A model generated the notes under the pieces. The model searched no databases. It was given only the letters and a program-made list of their open reading frames with translations, and was not told where the DNA came from. DNA of 6,965 nucleotides, taken from assembly GCA_022511485.1 (NCBI GenBank), contig JAFLUJ010000320.1, positions 1 to 6,965 on the forward strand. The letters run 5' to 3'. Of the stretch, positions 1 to 4,955 are shown in pieces. Position numbers and translations under genes: made by a program. This DNA is from Oscillospiraceae bacterium. Lineage in GTDB: Bacteria > Bacillota > Clostridia > Oscillospirales > Ruminococcaceae. Every line of letters starts with the position of its first letter. The stretch's first letter is position 1.

Positions 1-1422
1 CTCCATCTTTTTATACATATGCATAAGGCTTCTTTGCCGCCTGAGGCTCTCCAATGAAGCGCAAAGATAACGTATCCACTGGACAAAGCATCCGGGATAG
101 TCCAGACCGTTATTTTCTCCTGAGAAAACTGTATATCCGAAGCATCTGTCGTTAAAATGCAGCGGGATAAAGTAAAATGCTTTCGGAGCGTCGTGCTCTT
201 CGTAAAGTGCAGGTAGCATTTCCGACAGTTCAAAGGTACAGTCAAGATTTATGCGGGCATCGTCGCCTTTCTTGCGAAGTGGAAGCAGCATTGTTTGTGT
301 ATATCCCTTTGTTCTGTACTTACGGTTCTGGTCGGTTTCTCCCATATTATCCCAATCCTCGTTGAGACAGATATACAGATCCGATTTCTGTCCTATCATA
401 TAAGCATACCATGCTACAGTTCCCATATATGCTTCAAGGTCTGTTTTAGTAATAAGTGATTCCAGCATAAAGTTGGAGTCCGAATTAAAGTCACCGTAAT
501 AATTTTCGGCAAACCATCTTCCTCGCTTTTTGCGGAACTCCTCAGCAGCGTTATGATGGCAGCCGCAGCTCATTCCAAGGATAATATTTGCTTCACATTT
601 TTTATCGGTGAATTTTTTCCCGGTTATAAGGCTGTCGATCATCCATACAGCTCTTCTTCCGGTGTCATCCGCCGGAATGTATGAGGAAGTCATACAGGGT
701 ATATAATTTATTCCTTCAATAATTGAATCATATCCGGTCACAGCTATATCTTCCGGAACTTTGTATCCGCGCTTTTTAAGTGCTTCGCAGACACTGATCG
801 CCATAGTATCGCTTCCGCAGGCGATAGCCTGAGGCATAGGACGGGGGTCATTGACAAGGGATTCCACTACCTCTTCTCCCTTAAAGTACCAGAAGTCTCC
901 GTAAAATACCCTGCTCTGGTCAATAGGGAGGTTATGCTCAACGAGGGCTTCATAATATCCGGTAAGTCTGTTTGTTGCATGGGGATGTCCCTTGATACCG
1001 GTCATAAAGGCAATATCAGTAAGATTATGTACTTCGATCAGATGAGAAACTATCTTTTTGATATTCTGAACATCGTCAGTAAAAACACTGTCGAAATTAT
1101 TATTTTCTATATCTACTGAAACTACAGGTTTTTTGAACTTTTCAAGAATGTCCTTTTCCACTCTTTTATCGCTGCCGGCTACGCGTATTGTATCGGGAAC
1201 GAAAATAACTCCGTCCAGAACGGAATAATTTATCATTGAGAATATACTGGCTTCGCCTTCATGCCACTCATCGGAAAGACCTTCCTTTATCAGAGTTGAA
1301 AATATGGCGACATCATAATTAAGCTGAAAAGCTTCATCCAATATACCGGACAGAAGCCTTGCCTGATATGGTGAATCAGGCTGGGAAGTAATAACTCCAA
1401 GAAGTTTGCGGTTTTTTTTCAA
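1..1422 (-). CDS. LacI-type ligand-binding sensor protein without HTH, probably a GGDEF protein (3' end off window)
   Basis: An open frame of 474 codons runs from a TTG start at 1422 off the left edge with no stop. TTG is chosen because a GGAGGT at 1436-1431 sits 8 nt upstream and the conserved fold begins at once (KKNRKLLGVITSQPDSPYQ). Residues about 5-290 read as a type-1 periplasmic-binding/LacI ligand domain; residues about 200-232 carry the hallmark AIACGSDTMAISVCEAL and VPEDIAVTGYDS segments. The usual N-terminal LacI helix-turn-helix is absent and there is no signal peptide, so it is probably a cytoplasmic sensor and not a repressor. Residues about 310-455 form a second module (DLYICLNEDW; FIPLHFNDRCFGYTVF), followed by a basic coiled coil (ESLRRQRSLMHMYKKME) that reaches the edge. 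In Clostridia I associate this module and linker with a following GGDEF domain, which would make c-di-GMP in response to a small ligand, perhaps a sugar. The GGDEF itself is not in the window; a C-terminal AraC-type HTH is the main alternative. It is divergent from the MFS gene. Confidence 0.8.
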   Translation of the reverse strand, partial: MKKNRKLLGVITSQPDSPYQARLLSGILDEAFQLNYDVAIFSTLIKEGLSDEWHEGEASIFSMINYSVLDGVIFVPDTIRVAGSDKRVEKDILEKFKKPVVSVDIENNNFDSVFTDDVQNIKKIVSHLIEVHNLTDIAFMTGIKGHPHATNRLTGYYEALVEHNLPIDQSRVFYGDFWYFKGEEVVESLVNDPRPMPQAIACGSDTMAISVCEALKKRGYKVPEDIAVTGYDSIIEGINYIPCMTSSYIPADDTGRRAVWMIDSLITGKKFTDKKCEANIILGMSCGCHHNAAEEFRKKRGRWFAENYYGDFNSDSNFMLESLITKTDLEAYMGTVAWYAYMIGQKSDLYICLNEDWDNMGETDQNRKYRTKGYTQTMLLPLRKKGDDARINLDCTFELSEMLPALYEEHDAPKAFYFIPLHFNDRCFGYTVFSGENNGLDYPGCFVQWIRYLCASLESLRRQRSLMHMYKKME

Positions 1423-1430
1423 TGGGAACG

Positions 1431-1436
1431 ACCTCC
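1431..1436 (-). promoter_or_regulatory. Ribosome binding site deciding a TTG start
   Basis: On the minus strand GGAGGT lies 8 nt before the TTG at 1422-1420. There is no in-frame ATG close to this site, so it fixes the non-ATG start of the sensor protein. Confidence 0.8.
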
Positions 1437-1484
1437 GGAAATATATATACAAATAATAACAAATATATAGCTATGATGTAATAT

Positions 1485-1514
1485 TTTATACTGTTTTTTT
1501 CAGATCATTGACAG
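1485..1514 (-). promoter_or_regulatory. Candidate sigma-A promoter for the sensor gene
   Basis: Read on the minus strand, CTGTCA (1514-1509) is followed after 18 nt by TATAAA (1490-1485). The -35 matches four of six consensus bases and the -10 five of six. It lies about 63 nt upstream of the TTG start. The background is AT-rich, so chance -10-like matches are common; the call is tentative. Confidence 0.4.
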
Positions 1515-1518
1515 ATCA
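1501..1518. repeat. Short tandem direct repeat CAGATCA, 11-bp period
   Basis: CAGATCA occurs at 1501-1507 and again at 1512-1518, separated by TTGA. The repeats are one helical turn apart and overlap the -35 and spacer of the candidate sensor promoter, so they could be a regulator-binding site. With only two 7-bp copies, chance is not excluded. Confidence 0.3.
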
Positions 1519-1724
1519 GAAATTACTATAATAATATTTTACCATAATTTTTTTTATTTGTCACTATGCTTTTTTAAATAAAGTACACAGAACGTGACGA
1601 AATTTCAGAAAAACTTTTATGCAATTTGACAAAATTTTAACAATGTTGTTTACATCTCAATTAAGTTTTAAACAAATTTATAAAAAATCGGTAAAAAATT
1701 AACCAATAAGAAAGATGTAAAAGA

Positions 1725-1730
1725 TATAAT
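1725..1730 (+). promoter_or_regulatory. Candidate -10 element of the MFS gene promoter
   Basis: A perfect TATAAT lies about 45 nt upstream of the MFS start codon. No good TTGACA-like -35 is found 16-18 nt before it; the nearest AT-rich matches (TTAACC at 1699-1704) are 20 nt away. Either the promoter depends on an activator, or this is a chance match in AT-rich DNA. Confidence 0.35.
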
Positions 1731-1775
1731 ATTTTTGAGACTTTTGTATTCGATCATGTTTTAGGGAAGTTTGTT

Positions 1776-3017
1776 ATGAAATTTACATATAGGCATACCC
1801 TTGCGGCGTGCTATACAGGATATATCACACAGGCTATTGTAAACAACCTTTCGCCGCTGCTTTTCCTTACATTTAACAGTATTTTCGGAATATCTCTTGA
1901 AAAGATAGCTCTGCTTATTTCAGCGAACTTTGTTATACAGATACTGACCGACCTGTGTTCGACAAAAATTGTGGACAGGTTTGGTGTAAGAGCTTCGATA
2001 ACTGCGGCTCATGTTTTTGCAGCTGCCGGACTTGCAGGTATGGGGATCTTCCCGTATCTGCTGCCTGACCCTTTTGCAGGACTTGTTCTGTCTGCTGCTC
2101 TCTGCGCAGTCGGCGGGGGACTTACGGAAGTCCTTATCAGTCCTATTGTGGATTCTCTGCCGGGCGATGCAAAGGCTTCGGCTATGAGCCTGCTCCATTC
2201 TTTTTACTGCTGGGGACAGGTTTCGGTGGTACTGCTGTCAACTCTGTTCTTTAACATTGCCGGTATAGAAAACTGGCGTATCCTTGCGGCTTTATGGGCA
2301 ATCGTTCCCGCTGCAAACATTTTTCTTTTCGTGAAAGTTCCTCTTTGTCCGTTTGTTGACGACGATGCTGAGGAAATCCCTCTGAAAACACTGTTTTCAA
2401 GCGGAGCTTTCCTGTTATTTTGTATCCTCATGGTATCTGCCGGAGCTTCCGAGCTTGCGGCTTCCCAGTGGGCTTCCCTTTTTGCTGAGTCCGGACTTGG
2501 AGTTTCAAAAACGGTGGGGGATCTGCTCGGACCTTGTATGTTTGCGGCGCTTATGGGCTTGGCAAGGCTTTGCTATGGGATATTCGGGAAAAAGATAAGG
2601 CTTGCCCCGGTAATAGCGGCAAGCTCTGTTCTGTGTATAATAAGCTATATATTAATGGTATTTTCTCCCTTGTCATGGCTTTCTCTTGCCGGATGCGGGC
2701 TATGCGGTCTGTCGGTAGGAATAATGTGGCCGGGAATTTTCAGCATTGCTTCGGAAAAATACCCGTCCGGGGGAACGTCCATGTTTGCTGTACTGGCTCT
2801 TGCCGGGGACATTGGCTGCTCGTCAGGACCGGGACTTGTAGGCATATTTGTAAATGCTTCCGAAAGCGGGGCAGGATGGATAGCCGGATTATTCCCGGGG
2901 ATAGAGGCGTCCCTGGCAGGTCTCAGAACGGGACTTCTTTTCGCGGCGGTATTTCCTCTTATAATGCTTACAGGGATACTGTGCTGTTCTGTGACTAAAA
3001 AGCCGGAGGATAAATAA
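1776..3017 (+). CDS. MFS transporter, fucose-permease-like (FHS-type) branch
   Basis: A complete 413-residue protein of normal MFS length, almost entirely hydrophobic, with about 12 predicted TM helices. The ATG is preceded by AGGGAAG at 1763-1769 with a 6-nt gap. A degenerate MFS motif A (DLCSTKIVDRFGVR, residues 59-72) joins TM2 and TM3. LLHSFYCWGQ (139-148) in TM5 and the GIMWPGIFSIASEKYP segment (315-330) in TM10 resemble the fucose permease/FHS group, whose members often carry sugars by proton symport. The middle loop (about 190-205, VDDDAEEIPLKTLF) is short, acidic and presumably cytoplasmic, separating two six-helix halves. The substrate cannot be read from sequence. A drug or metabolite exporter is possible, but the FHS-like motifs and the neighbouring LacI-type sensor favour a sugar or related small solute. 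It stands alone on the plus strand and converges on the next gene. Confidence 0.88.
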   Translation: MKFTYRHTLAACYTGYITQAIVNNLSPLLFLTFNSIFGISLEKIALLISANFVIQILTDLCSTKIVDRFGVRASITAAHVFAAAGLAGMGIFPYLLPDPFAGLVLSAALCAVGGGLTEVLISPIVDSLPGDAKASAMSLLHSFYCWGQVSVVLLSTLFFNIAGIENWRILAALWAIVPAANIFLFVKVPLCPFVDDDAEEIPLKTLFSSGAFLLFCILMVSAGASELAASQWASLFAESGLGVSKTVGDLLGPCMFAALMGLARLCYGIFGKKIRLAPVIAASSVLCIISYILMVFSPLSWLSLAGCGLCGLSVGIMWPGIFSIASEKYPSGGTSMFAVLALAGDIGCSSGPGLVGIFVNASESGAGWIAGLFPGIEASLAGLRTGLLFAAVFPLIMLTGILCCSVTKKPEDK

Positions 3018-3038
3018 ATTTATCGGAAAGACAGGTTA

Positions 3039-4499
3039 TTACTCTGCTATTGTGACTTCAAAGGTTCTGAGAACTTCTCCGCTTTCCTTTAGCGAGACGG
3101 TAAGAGAGGCTTTTCCGGCAGAAGCTCCTGCAAGGGGAAAGCTTCCGCTGAATGAGCTGCTGTTTCGTATGTTTTCGCAGTCTGCCGAAACAGAGGCTCC
3201 TGAGCTGTCGGTAAAAGTGATGACCATAGTGACAGCAGGCGAGGGGGAATCAGTTCCTGCGGTACAGTATAAAATAAGAGTATCATTTTTCCGGAAAACG
3301 GTGGTATAATAATTTTTTGATGCAACAGATCCATCGGCGTACCAGCTGCTGCCTGAAATGTTTTCTTTACGCTTTATACTGTCAGAATAATTTCCCAGCA
3401 TTGCGAAAACAGAACGTGCAGAAGCCGGATCTGTTTCTTCAAGGGATCTCCCAAGCTCGTATCTTGAGCTGTATACCTTTGCGGCTGAATCCTTGTATGA
3501 ACCGGAATTTCTGAACATTGCCGCTGCTGACGCAAAATCTCCATTTTCAAAGCATTTTTCTCCGTATTTGTATGAGTTTTGGATAAACAGATCCTTTGCA
3601 TCATTGAAATCCCCAAGGAAATAAAATCCCCGGACGGTTTCCTCGGAGGCTCCGTTATTTTTATACTCGGAACTGTAAAAGTCATAGGTACAGCTGTCAG
3701 CCAGCTGGGCGGAATCCTTGTAATTTCCCAGACGATAGAAATTATCAGCTGCCACCTTATAAGAGCCTTCGGACATTGCTTTTGACGCTCCCAGATAAAT
3801 ATACTCGGAAACAGTCTTCTTACTGCAAAATTTCTCCGCTGTCCTTGCGGCGGCAAAATAGTTTCCCTCTTCGGCAAGTGCTTCCGCTTTACGGAGAGCG
3901 GTCTTTTCGGCAAGCTCGGATCTTCCCGCAGCTGCATATACCGACATTGCGGCGTCAAAGCTGCCGTCGTCTGCATAGCTTTCCGCGATACGAAGCATAC
4001 ATTCACGAGCCAGGTCGTCAGAATCTGCGTATCCGTCAAGAGATGTAAAGGCATCGGCGGCTTCCGGGTAAAGCTCCTTATCCATCATCTCTATTGCAGT
4101 TTTATAACGGCATCTTATTACGTAGTTTTCGCTTCTGCTATAGTCTCCCAATTGAGAAAAAATATCTTCGGCAGAATTGTAATCTCCATTTGAGTAGAGC
4201 GTTTCGGCGTTTTTGTATCTTATAGCCGGAACTATGTAATTAGGTATGCAATAGGCTATTATTACCAGAACGGCAATGATGAGAATGGTTATTATAAGAG
4301 ATATTATGGAAACAACTGGGATCTCACGCCTTAAAGGCTTTAAATTGATGTGAGTTATCTCCTTCATTGTAGGTTCTTTTACAACGAAGAGATCCTCTGT
4401 TTCATTGAATTTCTCGGCAAATTCTGAGATCTCCGCCCGGCAGTAAGGACAGTATCTTGCTTTATCCCTTATTTTTTTTCCGCATTTTCTGCATACCAT
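3039..4499 (-). CDS. Zinc-ribbon, single-TM, TPR-like repeat membrane protein
   Basis: A complete 486-residue protein. The upstream in-frame GTG at 4508 overlaps the AAGGAGG (4514-4508), so ATG 4499, spaced 8 nt from it, is preferred. Residues 3-20 form a four-cysteine zinc ribbon (CRKC, then CPYC). A charged linker ending in Arg57-Arg58 leads to one TM helix at about 62-85; the basic residues before it suggest N-inside, C-outside topology. Residues about 95-380 contain roughly eight degenerate 35-40-residue helical repeats of the pattern (G)xYxxAxxxFxxLGxYxDS (NGDYNSAEDIFSQLGDYSRS; SYKVAADNFYRLGNYKDS; GDFASAAAMFRNSGSYKDS), like TPR or Sel1 solenoids. Residues 383-486 are Ser/Thr-rich, alternate hydrophobic and polar residues, and probably form a beta-sandwich. 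Zinc ribbon plus TM plus outer domain recalls the topology of TcaA-type envelope proteins, but I see no homology that gives a function. It may be a surface scaffold or envelope-stress sensor (inference). It ends 21 bp from the convergent MFS gene. Confidence 0.85.
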   Translation of the reverse strand: MVCRKCGKKIRDKARYCPYCRAEISEFAEKFNETEDLFVVKEPTMKEITHINLKPLRREIPVVSIISLIITILIIAVLVIIAYCIPNYIVPAIRYKNAETLYSNGDYNSAEDIFSQLGDYSRSENYVIRCRYKTAIEMMDKELYPEAADAFTSLDGYADSDDLARECMLRIAESYADDGSFDAAMSVYAAAGRSELAEKTALRKAEALAEEGNYFAAARTAEKFCSKKTVSEYIYLGASKAMSEGSYKVAADNFYRLGNYKDSAQLADSCTYDFYSSEYKNNGASEETVRGFYFLGDFNDAKDLFIQNSYKYGEKCFENGDFASAAAMFRNSGSYKDSAAKVYSSRYELGRSLEETDPASARSVFAMLGNYSDSIKRKENISGSSWYADGSVASKNYYTTVFRKNDTLILYCTAGTDSPSPAVTMVITFTDSSGASVSADCENIRNSSSFSGSFPLAGASAGKASLTVSLKESGEVLRTFEVTIAE

Positions 4500-4507
4500 T
4501 CCGGGCA

Positions 4508-4514
4508 CCTCCTT
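4508..4514 (-). promoter_or_regulatory. Ribosome binding site deciding ATG 4499 over GTG 4508
   Basis: The minus strand reads AAGGAGG from 4514 to 4508, then 8 nt, then ATG at 4499-4497. The in-frame GTG at 4508-4506 shares a base with this near-perfect Shine-Dalgarno sequence and so cannot be initiated from it. The protein is therefore three residues shorter than the longest frame. Confidence 0.8.
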
Positions 4515-4538
4515 ATGCGGCGTCTTTTATATATTTAA

Positions 4539-4567
4539 AGTTTAACCTAAATACTATGTAAAGTCAA
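4539..4567 (-). promoter_or_regulatory. Candidate sigma-A promoter for the zinc-ribbon protein gene
   Basis: On the minus strand TTGACT (4567-4562) is followed after exactly 17 nt by TAAACT (4544-4539), matching five of six and four of six consensus bases. It lies about 40 nt upstream of the ATG at 4499, giving a short leader. Spacing is ideal, the -10 is moderate. Confidence 0.5.
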
Positions 4568-4675
4568 GATGAATTTTGACGATGATAATACTATGCAAAT
4601 TTTTACAATAATGGCAAATTGTATTATTTGCTGTAGAGGACAATATATAATGTTGATTTTTTGTTAAGAAAATTA

Positions 4676-4704
4676 TTGACAAACGAACTGAAATCGGTTA
4701 TAAT
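4676..4704 (+). promoter_or_regulatory. Perfect-consensus sigma-A promoter, probably for secA
   Basis: TTGACA (4676-4681) and TATAAT (4699-4704) match consensus at all twelve positions with a 17-nt spacer. Transcription should start near 4711. The next plus-strand gene is secA at 4956, so its leader would be about 245 nt and contain the whole hairpin array. It could instead drive a short structured RNA, but no terminator is visible before secA. Confidence 0.8.
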
Positions 4705-4736
4705 AAAATAGTGTATTGATAATTTTAATTCTTTAT

Positions 4737-4899
4737 CTGTCAATAGACAAAGCCTATTGACAGATCCGCCTGCACAAGCGGCTGTCAAAATCATAGATTT
4801 TGACAGAATTAACATTGAACGGCTTTTCCGGCGGCTGCGCCGCCGCGCCGTATATGATACGGCGCATTTCAAAGAAAGACTTTGTCTTTCTTTGAAATG
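4737..4899. repeat. Tandem array of five perfect stem-loops in the secA leader
   Basis: Five perfect inverted repeats are packed into 163 bp. A: CTGTCAATAG arms at 4737-4746/4754-4763, 7-nt loop. B: CTGTCAAAATC arms at 4782-4792/4796-4806, 3-nt loop. C: CGGCGGC arms at 4829-4835/4839-4845, loop TGC. D: GCGCCGTAT arms at 4845-4853/4857-4865, loop ATG. E: 16-bp arms at 4865-4880/4884-4899, loop TTT. Between A and B is a minor CCGC/GCGG pair (4766-4769/4778-4781). A and B share the core CTGTCAA...TTGACAG. C-D and D-E each share one base, so these three would abut directly. None is followed by a T-run on either strand, so they do not look like intrinsic terminators. The array could be a dispersed palindromic repeat family or a regulatory leader. 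Confidence 0.85.
4865..4899. repeat. Long perfect stem-loop E, 16-bp stem with 3-nt loop
   Basis: The arms at 4865-4880 and 4884-4899 are exact reverse complements, beginning CATTTCAAAG and ending CTTTGAAATG, around a TTT loop. It is the longest and last hairpin of the array, ending 56 nt before the secA ATG. The downstream flank is A-rich (ATGAAAAATAG on the plus strand), so it lacks the U-tract of a terminator for secA-direction transcripts. Confidence 0.85.
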
Positions 4900-4938
4900 A
4901 AAAATAGTATAAAATAATGGAATAACTATACGTTTTAA

Positions 4939-4945
4939 AAGGTGG
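4939..4945 (+). promoter_or_regulatory. secA ribosome binding site
   Basis: AAGGTGG differs from the AAGGAGG consensus by one base and lies 10 nt before the ATG at 4956. This slightly weak, slightly long-spaced site fixes the secA start, which begins with the conserved MGIFDGLFG. Confidence 0.75.
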
Positions 4946-4955
4946 AATAACTAAT

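Larger units (their letters stand above)
1423..1775. other. Divergent AT-rich intergenic region
   Basis: This 353-bp gap separates the minus-strand sensor gene from the plus-strand MFS gene. It is very AT-rich, with no convincing ORF and no strong GC hairpin. It holds the RBS of both genes, a candidate minus-strand promoter (1485-1514), a candidate plus-strand -10 (1725-1730), and a short tandem CAGATCA repeat (1501-1518) overlapping the minus-strand promoter. A TTGACA at 1626-1631 on the plus strand has no good -10 at the right distance. Confidence 0.7.
4500..4955. other. Divergent intergenic region between the zinc-ribbon gene and secA
   Basis: A 456-bp gap with three parts. The AT-rich part at 4500-4675 holds the RBS and promoter of the minus-strand gene and three GCAAAT/ATTTGC hexamers (4595-4600; 4614-4619 and 4626-4631 as an inverted pair). 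The second part is the consensus promoter at 4676-4704. The third is the hairpin array at 4737-4899, with GC-rich modules in the middle, followed by an AT-rich run into the secA RBS. No credible protein gene is present. Confidence 0.75.

Noticed and set aside
1626..1655. TTGACA at 1626-1631 as the -35 of the MFS promoter
   Set aside because: Hexamers at 16-18 nt spacing (such as TTTACA or TTACAT) match TATAAT poorly, and a perfect TATAAT lies closer to the gene.
1646..1675. TTGTTTA...TAAACAA inverted repeat with 16-nt spacing
   Set aside because: A 7-bp AT-rich match in very AT-rich DNA is readily expected by chance.
2534..2998. A 154-codon plus-strand frame inside the MFS gene
   Set aside because: It is an out-of-frame reading of the TM-encoding sequence, rich in Cys and Arg, with no start signal.
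3374..4054. A 226-codon minus-strand frame inside the zinc-ribbon protein gene
   Set aside because: It is a frame-shifted shadow of the repeat region; the 486-residue frame has an RBS, a zinc ribbon, a TM helix and coherent repeats.
4624..4872. An 82-codon minus-strand frame across the intergenic hairpins
   Set aside because: It reads through the palindromic array, has no RBS-like start context and no domain; the arginine-rich start comes from the GC hairpins.
4737..4899. The hairpin array as a CRISPR array or a known riboswitch
   Set aside because: The units differ in sequence and length, have no spacer pattern, and I see no conserved core of a riboswitch or T-box class I know.
4865..4910. 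Hairpin E as an intrinsic terminator
   Set aside because: There is no U-tract after the stem on the plus strand, and the GC-rich hairpin D follows it on the minus strand.
4897..4917. A possible six-residue leader peptide (ATG at 4897, stop at 4915) before secA
   Set aside because: Its ATG overlaps the stem of hairpin E and no Shine-Dalgarno sequence precedes it; no arrest-like motif.
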